The position numbers and the translations under genes are program-made. The notes beneath the pieces were generated by a model. It saw only the letters and a list, made by a program, of their open reading frames with translations. It made no database searches and had not been told where the DNA came from. Shown in pieces: positions 7,622 through 16,506 of a stretch of 64,000 bases of DNA; positions within the stretch are counted from its first letter, which is position 1, and the number at the start of each line of letters is the position of its first letter. Source of the stretch: Phytoactinopolyspora limicola (lineage in GTDB: Bacteria > Actinomycetota > Actinomycetes > Jiangellales > Jiangellaceae); NCBI RefSeq assembly GCF_011320225.1, contig NZ_JAAOEN010000022.1:25875-89874 (forward strand), written 5' to 3'.

Positions 7622-9346
7622 ATGACCTCGAACGAGCCCATCGCTGACGCAAGCGCCATCGATGCCCTCGCTGGGGAGTACTGGGAGGCCTACCTCGACG
7701 CCGAGCCACTCGTGGCATCTCTGCTCGGCGACCATCGCCACGACCTACGGGTGGCCGATCGCAGCGTCGACGCCGATCAGGAGCTTCGCCGGCACTGGCT
7801 CGATCTACGTGCCCGGGTGTCGGCTATCGACCGGAGCGGGTTGGATGCCACCCGGCGCGACACCCGTGACCTGCTGTTGGCCGAGCTCGACCGGGCTGTC
7901 GGCTGGATCGACCTGCGTCTGGTCGAGCTCACCTGGGACCAAACACAAGGCGCCCATGCCGAGTTGCTGCACGCGGCCGGCCGGCTGCGGGCGCCGGATC
8001 CGGAGGACGCGTTTCACGCTGTGCTGCGGATCGACTCGATGGCGACGATGTTGCGGCAGGCCGTCGACCGGTTCCGCGCGGGGATAGCGGCCGGCCGGAC
8101 CCCGGCCCAGGCCAGCATCGTGCGCAGCTGCCGCCAGATCGACGACTACCTGGCGACACCATTGAGCAGCGACCCCTTCGCCAACCTCCCCGGGCCGGAC
8201 GACTGGCGGCACACTCCTGCCTGGCAGCGCGACATGTTCCAGGTGGTCCGGGATCGGTTGCGTCCCGCGTTCGCGATGTACCGCGAAGCCCTGGCCCAGC
8301 ACCTGCAACCGGTAGCCCGCCCGGATCGACAACCCGGCCTGGTGCACCTGGCCGACGGTGAGGAGATCTATCAGGCTCTGGTCCGGCACCACACCGGCCT
8401 GTCGATCTCTCCGGAAGAGCTCCACGCGGCCGGGCTCGATGAGGTCAGCCGGATCGTGTCGGGCGAGCTGGTCGAGATCGGTGCTCGCGCGGTGGGCACG
8501 GGGCAGCTGCCGGAGATCCTCAAGCGGCTCCGGCATGACCCCTCACTACGGTTCCAGACCGGCGGCGAGATCCTCGACCGAGCCCGTGACTATGTGGATA
8601 GGGCGTCCGCCGCCGTCGCCGACTGGTTCGGGATCCGCCCCGAAGCGCCCTGCGCCGTCCGCCGAACCCCGTTCTACCTCTCCGACGCCCCTCCTTCCTA
8701 TTACTGGCCACCGGCAGCTGATGGCAGCCGGCCCGGGGAGTATTACGTCAATCTGTGGAACCCGCAGCGGACCGGCCGCTTCCTGGGTGCGTTCACCGCC
8801 TACCACGAGGCGATACCTGGCCATCACCTCCAGCTGGGGATCGCCGCGCAGCAGTTCGACCTTCCCGCTTTCCGGCGTTTCAGCTTCAGCCACACGGTGT
8901 TCGTTGAAGGCTGGGGCCTGTACGCCGAGCGGCTGGCCGAGGAGATGGGGCTCTACGAAGACGACCTGGACCGCCTCGGCATGCTCAGCGCCGACGTCTG
9001 GCGGGCCAGCCGCCTCGTGGTCGATACCGGTCTGCACGCCCTTGGGTGGACACGGCAGCAGGCGATCGACTACATGACCGACCACGTACCGCTCGATCCG
9101 GGCACCATAGCGGACGAGGTGGACCGCTACATCGGGATGCCGGCGCAGGCGCTGGCCTACAAGGTTGGGCAGAGGGAGATCCTGGCGGCCCGGCGAGAAG
9201 CGAGCGCGGCCCTGGCCGACAGCTTCGACGTCAAGGCGTTCCACGACGTCGTGGTGGGCGCCGGGACGGTCAGCCTGCCGGTATTGCGTCGTCGACTGGC
9301 CTCATGGCTGGCGGAGTCGAAGGAGGCTGGCAGGATGGGCCCATGA
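7622..9346 (+). CDS. DUF885 family protein (putative metallopeptidase), first of a tandem pair
   Basis: A 574-residue soluble protein of the DUF885 family, with the hallmark HEAIPGHH (H395-H402), an HExxxGH-like metal-binding variant. Other family blocks are FVEGWGLYAERLAEEMGLY and YIGMPAQALAYKVGQ. The ATG at 7622 follows CAGGA; an upstream ATG at 7604 adds six residues without a better site. The next gene starts within its stop codon (ATGA). Members are mostly uncharacterised and often annotated as M32-like or dipeptidyl carboxypeptidase-like enzymes. Confidence 0.88.
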   Translation: MTSNEPIADASAIDALAGEYWEAYLDAEPLVASLLGDHRHDLRVADRSVDADQELRRHWLDLRARVSAIDRSGLDATRRDTRDLLLAELDRAVGWIDLRLVELTWDQTQGAHAELLHAAGRLRAPDPEDAFHAVLRIDSMATMLRQAVDRFRAGIAAGRTPAQASIVRSCRQIDDYLATPLSSDPFANLPGPDDWRHTPAWQRDMFQVVRDRLRPAFAMYREALAQHLQPVARPDRQPGLVHLADGEEIYQALVRHHTGLSISPEELHAAGLDEVSRIVSGELVEIGARAVGTGQLPEILKRLRHDPSLRFQTGGEILDRARDYVDRASAAVADWFGIRPEAPCAVRRTPFYLSDAPPSYYWPPAADGSRPGEYYVNLWNPQRTGRFLGAFTAYHEAIPGHHLQLGIAAQQFDLPAFRRFSFSHTVFVEGWGLYAERLAEEMGLYEDDLDRLGMLSADVWRASRLVVDTGLHALGWTRQQAIDYMTDHVPLDPGTIADEVDRYIGMPAQALAYKVGQREILAARREASAALADSFDVKAFHDVVVGAGTVSLPVLRRRLASWLAESKEAGRMGP

Positions 9347-11040
9347 CAGCAGACCAGACCAGCACCACGCTCCAGTCGATCGCCGACGAGTACTGGGATG
9401 CTGTGGTCGAGTCTCGCCCCCTTTATGCGTCTCTGCTAGGTGACCATCGGTTCGACGATCGAGCCGACGACGTCTCCGCCGACGCTGAGCAGGCTCGACG
9501 GCGTTTGTGGACCCAACTTCGCGAACGCGCGGCCGCGATCGCCCCGGACAGTCTCGACGAGACCGACACGGTCACCCGCGAGCTGCTCATCGGGGAGCTG
9601 GACGACACCATTCGTGCCATCGATCTCCGGGTCGCCGAACTTACGTCCGACCAAATGCAAGGTGCCCACGCGGAGTTGCTCATGAGCGCCGGGCAGTTGC
9701 AAGCACCCGAACCCGACCACGCCCGGATGGCGCTGGCCCGGATCGATGAGTTCGCGCGGCATCTCGACCAAGCGGCGCAGCGTTACCGAGAAGGGCTGGC
9801 CGCTGGTCGTACCCCAGCGAGGATCGTCGTGTCCCGGTCGCGCAGCCAGGTTGAGGGTTATCTCGCCACTGACCTCGGCGCTGATCCTTTCGTGTCACTG
9901 GCCGGGCCCGACGCGTGGGATGGCGAGGCGGCGTGGCGCGCCGATCTGGCCGCCGCGGTGCGGGACACGCTGCGTCCGGCGTTCGCCCGCTACCGTGACG
10001 CCCTGACCACCGAGCTCTACCCGGCGGCGCGGGATGACGACCACCCAGGCTTGGTGCACCTTTCCGATGGGGCGGAGCTTTACCAGGCGCTCATCCACCA
10101 CCACACCGGTCTGCCACTGACCGCCGACGAGTTGCACGAGATCGGTCTGGACCAAGCGACCCGAGTGCTGCCTGCGGAGTTCGCCGAGGTGGGCGAGCGC
10201 GCCTTCGGCACTCCGAAGGTCGCCGAGATCTTCGACCGGCTGCTGACCGACACCGCCTTGCGGTACCAGACCGCGGACGAGATCCTCGACGACGCGCGGG
10301 GCTGCCTGGCCAAGGCGACCGCGGTGATGGGTGCCTGGTTCGGCATCGTGCCGGAGGCGGCGTGCGAGCTGGTCGCGGTGCCCGATTACCTCGCTGCCGA
10401 TGTCCCCCCGGCGTACTACATGCCACCGGCCACCGACGGCAGCCGGCCCGGCACCTACTTCGTCAACCTGCGTGAGCCCACTGAACGCAGCCGTCCCCAG
10501 ACCGCGTCGGTGGCGTACCACGAGGCGATTCCCGGGCACCACTTGCAGCTGGCGATCGCCGCGGAGCGGTCCGATCTGCCGGCGTTTCGTCGGCTGTCGC
10601 TCGGCCACAATGCCTACATCGAGGGCTGGGGTCTGTATGCCGAGCGGCTGGCCGACGAGATGGGCCTGTACGAGGACGATCTCGACCGCCTAGGCATGCT
10701 GGCCTCCGACGCGTGGCGAGCGTGCCGGCTGGTGGTCGACACCGGGTTGCATGCCCGGGGATGGACCCGCCAGCGGGCGATCGACTTCATGTCGGAGTAT
10801 GCGCCGTTGGAGCCGGACACCGTTGCGGTCGAGGTTGATCGTTACATCGGGATGCCGGGCCAGGCACTGTCCTACAAGGTCGGGCAGCGCGAGATCTTGA
10901 CGTTGCGGGAGCAGGCGCGGACGGCGTTGGGTGCTCGGTTCGACATCAAGGCGTTCCACGACGTCGTGCTCGGCGCCGCGACGGTGAGCCTGCCGGTGCT
11001 GCGGCGCCGGGTGACCGATTGGGCGGGTGGCACTGCCTGA
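9343..11040 (+). CDS. DUF885 family protein, second of a tandem pair
   Basis: This 565-residue protein is clearly a paralogue of the preceding gene along its whole length: EGWGLYAERLADEMGLYEDD and YIGMPGQALSYKVGQREIL are nearly identical. The metal-binding block HEAIPGHH is at 393-400. Its ATG overlaps the upstream TGA by 4 nt, implying translational coupling. A longer reading from 9046 runs antisense to family conservation and through the upstream gene, so it was rejected. Tandem duplication followed by divergence is the simplest history. Confidence 0.9.
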   Translation: MTADQTSTTLQSIADEYWDAVVESRPLYASLLGDHRFDDRADDVSADAEQARRRLWTQLRERAAAIAPDSLDETDTVTRELLIGELDDTIRAIDLRVAELTSDQMQGAHAELLMSAGQLQAPEPDHARMALARIDEFARHLDQAAQRYREGLAAGRTPARIVVSRSRSQVEGYLATDLGADPFVSLAGPDAWDGEAAWRADLAAAVRDTLRPAFARYRDALTTELYPAARDDDHPGLVHLSDGAELYQALIHHHTGLPLTADELHEIGLDQATRVLPAEFAEVGERAFGTPKVAEIFDRLLTDTALRYQTADEILDDARGCLAKATAVMGAWFGIVPEAACELVAVPDYLAADVPPAYYMPPATDGSRPGTYFVNLREPTERSRPQTASVAYHEAIPGHHLQLAIAAERSDLPAFRRLSLGHNAYIEGWGLYAERLADEMGLYEDDLDRLGMLASDAWRACRLVVDTGLHARGWTRQRAIDFMSEYAPLEPDTVAVEVDRYIGMPGQALSYKVGQREILTLREQARTALGARFDIKAFHDVVLGAATVSLPVLRRRVTDWAGGTA

Positions 11041-11074
11041 CCCTCTCCCCGGCGACGATCACCGGGCGCGGCGG

Positions 11075-11080
11075 TATGGT
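11075..11080 (+). promoter_or_regulatory. Candidate -10 box for a leaderless leader ORF
   Basis: TATGGT (TANNNT) ends 6 nt before the ATG at 11087, the spacing seen for leaderless actinobacterial transcripts. No convincing -35 was found. The nearby GGCGACGATCACC (11051-11063) is also one arm of a palindrome present at the right end of the window. Confidence 0.4.
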
Positions 11081-11086
11081 GGTGGT

Positions 11087-11158
11087 ATGTCCTCTGGTTG
11101 GTTCGTGACTCGCACCCGCACCGGCTCCGTCCGGGCGCGAGTATCCGTGCGCCACTGA
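11087..11158 (+). CDS. Putative 23-residue leader peptide upstream of valS
   Basis: A short frame encodes MSSGWFVTRTRTGSVRARV followed by SVRH and a stop, 91 nt before valS. It has no Shine-Dalgarno but sits correctly behind a TATGGT box for leaderless translation. Three of its four valine codons (GTC, GTA, GTG) fall in the last nine codons, which would suit ribosome stalling under valyl-tRNA shortage. The G/C-rich stretch between it and valS could form alternative stems, but I see no clean terminator with a U-run. Attenuation is inference. Confidence 0.4.
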   Translation: MSSGWFVTRTRTGSVRARVSVRH

Positions 11159-11249
11159 GCGCCGCCCCGACCACCCCAGATCCGCACCGGCCCCGGCGGG
11201 TTCGCTGTGTTGACCCCGGCCGCCGGCATGAGTATCAGTGGAGCCACCT

Positions 11250-13832
11250 ATGCCCCGTCCGATGCCCGACAAACCGACCCTTGACGGTCTCGACACCCAC
11301 TGGCCCATCCGTTGGGCGCAGAACAACACCTACGGTTTCGACCGCACCGCGACCCGCGATCAGGTCTACTCCATCAACACACCACCACCAACGGCGTCCG
11401 GCGACCTCCATGTCGGGCACGTGTTCTCCTATACCCACACCGACATCGTCGCCCGTTACCAGCGCATGCGAGGGCGGCAGGTCTTCTACCCGATGGGCTG
11501 GGACGACAACGGCCTGCCCACGGAGCGCAGGGTGCAGAACCACTACGGCGTGCGGTGTGATCCGTCGCTACCGTACGACCCCGAGTTCACCGTGGCCGAG
11601 CCGGAGCCGGGTGCCCGCCCGGTGCCGCCCAGGGACCAACGGCCGGTGTCGCGGCGTACCTTCATCGAGTTGTGTGAACGGCTCACCGCTCGCGACGAGC
11701 AGACGTTCGAGCAGTTGTGGCGGCGCCTAGGTCTGTCCGTCGACTGGTCGTTGACCTACACCACCATTGGTGCGGCCGCGCGGACCACGTCGCAGCGTGC
11801 CTTCCTGCGCCAGGTGGCCCGCGGTGAGGCGTACCAGGCCGAAGCGCCGACCCTGTGGGACGTGACCTTCCAGACGGCGGTCGCCCAGGCTGAGCTGGTG
11901 GATCACGAACGGCCGGGGGCGTCGCACCGACTGGTGTTCACCGGTCCGGATGGCCGCTCGATCCAGGTGGATACCACCAGGCCCGAGCTCGTGCCGGCGT
12001 GTGTGGCGGTGGTGGTGCATCCGGACGACGAACGCTACGCAGCCATGCACGGCTCCACCGTGCGAACCCCGCTGTTCGGCGTGGACGTGCCGGTGCTGGC
12101 GCACCGGTTGGCCGAACCGGACAAGGGCACGGGTGCGGTGATGGTGTGCACGTTCGGCGACACCACCGACGTCACCTGGTGGCGGGAGCTGGCGTTGCCG
12201 ACCCGGGCGGTGGTTGGTCGAGATGGCCGGCTGCGGGCCGACGCACCGGATGGGGTGCCCGCCGCGATCTATCGGGAGCTGGCCGGCCGCACCGCGGCTT
12301 CCGCCCGAGGCCGGATCGTGGAGATGCTGCGTGCCAGCGGCGAGCTGGTGGGCGAACCACACCCGATCCAGCACGCGGTGAAGTTCTACGAGAAGGGCGA
12401 CCGGCCCCTGGAGATCGTCACCAGTCGCCAGTGGTACGTGCGCAACGGCGGACGCGACCCCGATCTGCGCACCCGGATGATCGAGCGAGGCCGGGAGCTG
12501 ATGTGGGTCCCCGAGCACATGCGGCACCGCTACGAGCACTGGGTGGACGGACTCACCGGAGACTGGCTGATCAGCCGGCAGCGGTACTTCGGTGTGCCCA
12601 TTCCCATCTGGTACCCGCTCGATGCCGCTGGTGAGCCGATGTACGACGAGCCGCTGCTCCCCAGTGAGGACGACCTGCCGGTCGATCCCAGTTCCGACGC
12701 GCCGCCCCGGTACGTCGAGGAGCAGCGCGGGCGGCCCGGTGGGTTCGTGGGTGACCCCGACGTCATGGACACGTGGGCGACATCGTCACTGACGCCGCAG
12801 ATCGTGTGCGGCTGGGAGCGTGATCCCGACCTGTTCGCGCGGACGTTCCCGATGGATCTGCATGCCCAGGCCCACGAGATCATCCGGACGTGGCTGTTCA
12901 GCTGCGTGCTGCGGTCCCATCTGGAGCACGGCAGCTTGCCATGGCGCCGGACCGCCATCTCCGGTTTCGTCGTCGACTCGGACCGGAAGAAGATGGGCAA
13001 GTCCGTCGGCAACGCGACCACGCCGGTGGGTGTCATCGACCGGTACGGGGCCGACGCGGTGCGCTGGCGGGCGGCGGGCACCCGGCCGGGCCGCGACACG
13101 CCGTTCGACGAGGCGCAGATGAAGGTCGGGCGACGCCTGGCGGTCAAGGTCCTCAACACCGGCCGGTTCGTGCTCCGCCTGCCGGACGATGGACCGCCGG
13201 ACGGCGTCGCGACCGATGACGGCGCGGGGGCGACGATGCTCGAACCACTCGATCAGGCGATGCTGGTCGAGTTGGCCGGTGTGGTCCACGCCGCCACGGC
13301 TGCCATGGACACCTACGAGTACACCAACGCCCTGGATGTCACCGAGCGGTTCTTCTGGACCTTCTGTGACGACTACTTGGAGCTGGTGAAGAACCGCGCT
13401 TACGGCAACCACCGTGACCCGGCAGCGGTCGGAGCCCGCACCGCGCTACGTGCCGCGCTGTCGGTGCAGCTCAGGCTGCTGGCGCCGGTCATGCCGTTCG
13501 TCACCGAGGAGGTGTGGTCCTGGTGCTCGGACGGTTCGATCCACCACGCGTCCTGGCCGGAGCCGGCGGAGTTGATGGCGCTGGCCGGCCAGGCCGACGC
13601 CGGTATCTTCGCGGCTGCGAGCGAGGCATTGGGCCGCATCCGTGCGGTGAAGCACGAGCGGCGGCTGTCCGTGGGGGCACCACTCGACCGGTTGGTCATC
13701 CAAGCCGCACCCGCCGATGCCGAGCTACTGCGACTGGTCGTCGACGACGTCGCGGCGGCCGGGCGAGTGGGTGAGCTGGATCTGGTGACCGGACCGGCGG
13801 ACACCGGCATCGTCGTCATGGCCGCCGGCTGA
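11250..13832 (+). CDS. valS: Valine--tRNA ligase
   Basis: This 860-residue class I aminoacyl-tRNA synthetase charges tRNA-Val. The HIGH-type motif is HVGH (54-57) in TASGDLHVGH. The second signature is KMGKS (581-585), with glycine where most enzymes have serine. Further support comes from GWDDNGLPTERRVQN, the editing-domain region with DTTRPELVPACVAVVVHP, and the anticodon-binding C-terminus. ATG at 11250 was preferred over GTG at 11238 because GGAG lies 7-8 nt upstream of it. The protein ends in a fairly short coiled-coil tail. A palindrome of family A follows 16 nt after the stop. Confidence 0.95.
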   Translation: MPRPMPDKPTLDGLDTHWPIRWAQNNTYGFDRTATRDQVYSINTPPPTASGDLHVGHVFSYTHTDIVARYQRMRGRQVFYPMGWDDNGLPTERRVQNHYGVRCDPSLPYDPEFTVAEPEPGARPVPPRDQRPVSRRTFIELCERLTARDEQTFEQLWRRLGLSVDWSLTYTTIGAAARTTSQRAFLRQVARGEAYQAEAPTLWDVTFQTAVAQAELVDHERPGASHRLVFTGPDGRSIQVDTTRPELVPACVAVVVHPDDERYAAMHGSTVRTPLFGVDVPVLAHRLAEPDKGTGAVMVCTFGDTTDVTWWRELALPTRAVVGRDGRLRADAPDGVPAAIYRELAGRTAASARGRIVEMLRASGELVGEPHPIQHAVKFYEKGDRPLEIVTSRQWYVRNGGRDPDLRTRMIERGRELMWVPEHMRHRYEHWVDGLTGDWLISRQRYFGVPIPIWYPLDAAGEPMYDEPLLPSEDDLPVDPSSDAPPRYVEEQRGRPGGFVGDPDVMDTWATSSLTPQIVCGWERDPDLFARTFPMDLHAQAHEIIRTWLFSCVLRSHLEHGSLPWRRTAISGFVVDSDRKKMGKSVGNATTPVGVIDRYGADAVRWRAAGTRPGRDTPFDEAQMKVGRRLAVKVLNTGRFVLRLPDDGPPDGVATDDGAGATMLEPLDQAMLVELAGVVHAATAAMDTYEYTNALDVTERFFWTFCDDYLELVKNRAYGNHRDPAAVGARTALRAALSVQLRLLAPVMPFVTEEVWSWCSDGSIHHASWPEPAELMALAGQADAGIFAAASEALGRIRAVKHERRLSVGAPLDRLVIQAAPADAELLRLVVDDVAAAGRVGELDLVTGPADTGIVVMAAG

Positions 13833-13848
13833 ACCGCAGGTTCGTCGG

Positions 13849-13918
13849 CACTCCGCGTCCGCCACATGGCCTATCGGCGCCTATTCGCACCGGAATGCCA
13901 TCTGGTGGACGCGGAGTG
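13849..13918. repeat. Palindromic element family A, copy 3
   Basis: Arms 13849-13870 and 13897-13918 (22 nt, two mismatches, 26-nt loop) share the CACTCCGC...CCGCCA pattern with the copies near 0.55 and 1.3 kb. The inner dinucleotides differ in a compensatory way (CTAC to CGTC in one arm, GTAG to GACG in the other), so pairing is kept. It lies just after valS and may double as its terminator. Confidence 0.75.
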
Positions 13919-14048
13919 GCGCCGTCGGGCCGTGATCTCGCGCACCGGCGCGACACACTAGTGGCAGGTTGGCTCCATCAACCCGCCAGGACGGCGCTAC
14001 GCTGGTTCCCTACGTCCCAACGTCTGGGGCAATGTGTTGGAAGGAGCT

Positions 14049-14162
14049 GTGTCCGCCGTGTCGGACGCTTCAAGTTGTCGATCCGCTGAACCCCGCCCGC
14101 CCGGGCCTTCCGCGCGGAGCGCCGGTGGTCCCATCTGGCCGGAGCCGGGTGATCCGCGATGA
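14049..14162 (+). CDS. Putative proline-rich upstream ORF coupled to the CNNM gene
   Basis: A 37-codon frame starting GTG (14049, or a second GTG at 14058) follows AAGGAG at 14041-14046. It ends in a TGA that overlaps the CNNM start codon as ATGA. Eight of its 37 residues are proline (SAEPRPPGPSARSAGGPIWP and PEPGDPR). Proline-rich leaders control Mg2+ transporter genes in Salmonella (mgtL, mgtP), and CNNM/CorC proteins are linked to Mg2+/Co2+ handling, so a leader role is conceivable. It may also be chance. Confidence 0.4.
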   Translation: MSAVSDASSCRSAEPRPPGPSARSAGGPIWPEPGDPR

Positions 14163-15490
14163 CCGCGGTGCTGGGGATCATCGCCGTTTTCCTCCTGACC
14201 TTCGGCACCGCCTACTTCGTCGCGCAAGAGTTCGCGTATGTCTCCGCGGACCGGATCGAGTTGTCCCGGCAGGCCGCCGCCGGCGACAAACGCGCGGCGT
14301 CCGCGGTACGGGTGATGAAGCGGCTATCGTTCATGCTCTCCGCCGCCCAGGTCGGTATCACCGTCACCGCGCTGCTGGTGGGTTTCCTCGCCCAGCCCGC
14401 CTTCTCGCAGGTGTTGCGGCCGGTGTTGGATTGGATCGGGTTACCGGGCTCAGCGGTGACGGGTGTGTCGATCGCCGCCGCGTTTATTCTCGCCACGGTC
14501 ATCCAGATGGTGTTGGGCGAGCTGTTCCCGAAGAACCTCGCACTGGCGAAAGCCGAGGCCATGGCCAAGGCCTTGGCCGCGTCCACCCATGTCTACCTGG
14601 CGATCAGCGGCCCCGTCATCCGGATGTTCGACAGTTCGGCGAATCGCCTGCTGCGGTGGGTTGGAATCCAGCCTGTCGAGGAGTTGCATCACGGCGCCAC
14701 GCTCGAGGAGTTAGGCCACATCATCGATGAGGCCGAGGCACAGGGTTCACTGTCTCCGCAGCTCTCGGACGTGCTTGGCCGGGCCCTGAGTTTTTCCGAG
14801 CACACGGCTGGGGAGGCCATGGTGCCACGCCCAGACGTCATCAGCGTGTCCGCCAACGCCCCGGCGGCCTCGGTGATCGACCTGATCCGCGCACACGGCC
14901 ACACGTCGTACCCGGTCCTGGGGGCCACCACCGACGACATCGTCGGAGTGGTGGGAGTACGGGAGCTGATGCGGGTGCCGGAGTCGATGGTGACCGACTC
15001 CATGGCCGGCGACATCGCGCGGCTGCCATTGCTGGTGCCCGACAGCCTCGCCCTGCTCCCGCTGATCCGGCGAATGGGCGAACACGACGACGAGTTCGCC
15101 TGTGTCCTCGACGAGTACGGTGGACTCGCCGGGATCATCACTCTTGAAGACATCGCCGAGGAGCTGGTGGGTGAGATCGAGGACGAGACCGACCAGGAGT
15201 CGGTGCCAGCGACCCTCGTCGACGGCTGGTGGTTGCTTGACGCCGGCCTGCGGGTCGACGAAGCCACGACCTATACGGGAATCGAGCTGCCCGAGTCCGA
15301 GGACTATGACACCGTCGGTGGACTGATCGCGGCCCGTCTCGGCCGCCTCGCCGAGCCCGGCGACGTCGTCACCATCGACCTTCCAGGCACTGACGATGAA
15401 CACCGCGGGGTTGTCATCGAGGTCCAGTCCGTGGACCGCCGGGTGCCGGAACGGATCCGGATGCGGCACGCGGTGGAGGTGCAGCAGTGA
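14159..15490 (+). CDS. CNNM/CBS-pair transporter (hemolysin C / TlyC type), first of two
   Basis: The 443-residue protein has an N-terminal DUF21/CNNM membrane domain with about four hydrophobic segments (FGTAYFVAQEFAYV; QMVLGELFPKNLALAKAE). A cytosolic CBS pair follows at roughly residues 210-335 (MVPRPDVISV; DEYGGLAGIITLEDI), then a C-terminal CorC/HlyC domain. CNNM proteins export Mg2+ or Co2+ and are regulated by nucleotide binding to the CBS pair. The start overlaps a small upstream frame (ATGA) and the stop overlaps the next gene (GTGA). Together with the next gene it forms the usual actinobacterial CNNM doublet. Confidence 0.92.
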   Translation: MTAVLGIIAVFLLTFGTAYFVAQEFAYVSADRIELSRQAAAGDKRAASAVRVMKRLSFMLSAAQVGITVTALLVGFLAQPAFSQVLRPVLDWIGLPGSAVTGVSIAAAFILATVIQMVLGELFPKNLALAKAEAMAKALAASTHVYLAISGPVIRMFDSSANRLLRWVGIQPVEELHHGATLEELGHIIDEAEAQGSLSPQLSDVLGRALSFSEHTAGEAMVPRPDVISVSANAPAASVIDLIRAHGHTSYPVLGATTDDIVGVVGVRELMRVPESMVTDSMAGDIARLPLLVPDSLALLPLIRRMGEHDDEFACVLDEYGGLAGIITLEDIAEELVGEIEDETDQESVPATLVDGWWLLDAGLRVDEATTYTGIELPESEDYDTVGGLIAARLGRLAEPGDVVTIDLPGTDDEHRGVVIEVQSVDRRVPERIRMRHAVEVQQ

Positions 15491-16506
15491 GCCCCGGTCT
15501 TGCCCTGTTGATCACCGGGCTGCTCTTCGTGGCCAGTGGGTTCTTCGTCGCTGCTGAATTCGCGCTGGTCGGCGCGGCCCGGCACCGGTTGGAGCGAGCC
15601 GTCGCGGAGCGTCGGCGCGGCGCCCAGGCGGCATTGAAGGGTGTACGGGAGTTGTCGCTGATGCTGGCCGGCGCCCAACTCGGCATCACCATGGTGATGA
15701 TCGGCTTGGGAATGGTGTCCGAGCCGGCGCTGCACCACCTGCTCGAGCCCCCGGTGGCGGCGTTGGGTCTGCCGGACTCGGCGGTGCGGGTGGTGGCGCT
15801 GATCATCGCCTTGGCCATCGTCACCTACGTACACGTCGTCGTCGGCGAGATGGCGCCGAAGTCGTGGGCCATCACCCACCCGGAACGGTCGGCGATGCTG
15901 CTGGCGCCGGCCTTCCGGGCGTTTACCTGGCTGGTGCGGTGGCTGCTGCTCGCGCTCAACGCCCTCACGAACGTTTTGGTGCGGATGGTGCGGGTTCAGC
16001 CGCGTGACGAGATCGTGACGGTCCGGAATCGCGAGCAGATCCACCAGTTGGTCTCCGAGTCGTCGCGCCTGGGCCTGATCCGGCCCGACGACCACGGCGT
16101 GCTGACCCGCACGCTGGGTGCGCCCGGCGCGGCCGTCGGCCGGATCATGGTGCCGATGGAGCAGATGGTGACCGTCGACGCGTCCGCCGGCCCGCAGGAG
16201 GTGCTCGACGTCGCGGCGAGCCACCGGCGCACCAGATTGGTCGTGCGAGACGGATCCGGCGCGGTGGCCGGAGCGGTGCATGCCCGTGAGGCGTTGGCCG
16301 GCCGCGGGCTCGACACGCCGTGGACGGCGGGCGAGATGGCCCGGCCCATCCCGTCCGTGGACTCCGGCGCCGATCTCGTGACCGCGGCCGAAACGTTGCG
16401 CCGCGCGAGGTCGCAGCTGGGCCTGGTGCGCGACAGTGAGTACCGTACGGTCGGCCTGGTGAGTATGGACGACCTCGTGACCAACATCCTGGTGAGCGAG
16501 ACGTGA
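15487..16506 (+). CDS. CNNM domain transporter, second of two
   Basis: A 339-residue paralogue of the preceding gene: CNNM domain (GFFVAAEFALVGAARHRLE; HVVVGEMAPKSWAITHPE) then a CBS pair (MVPMEQMVTVDA; LVSMDDLVTNILV). It lacks the C-terminal CorC/HlyC domain, as is usual for the second partner of the doublet. GTG start inside the previous stop (GTGA) and TGATG junction to the next gene indicate one transcript. The two proteins may form a heteromeric complex; that is inference from the conserved pairing. Confidence 0.9.
   Translation: MSPGLALLITGLLFVASGFFVAAEFALVGAARHRLERAVAERRRGAQAALKGVRELSLMLAGAQLGITMVMIGLGMVSEPALHHLLEPPVAALGLPDSAVRVVALIIALAIVTYVHVVVGEMAPKSWAITHPERSAMLLAPAFRAFTWLVRWLLLALNALTNVLVRMVRVQPRDEIVTVRNREQIHQLVSESSRLGLIRPDDHGVLTRTLGAPGAAVGRIMVPMEQMVTVDASAGPQEVLDVAASHRRTRLVVRDGSGAVAGAVHAREALAGRGLDTPWTAGEMARPIPSVDSGADLVTAAETLRRARSQLGLVRDSEYRTVGLVSMDDLVTNILVSET

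Noticed and set aside
7220..7741. Minus-strand frames upstream of the DUF885 pair
   Set aside because: They overlap the DUF885 start, lack ribosome-binding sites and match no family I know.
11041..11249. T-box riboswitch before valS
   Set aside because: No T-box consensus or specifier stem could be found; a leader peptide fits slightly better.
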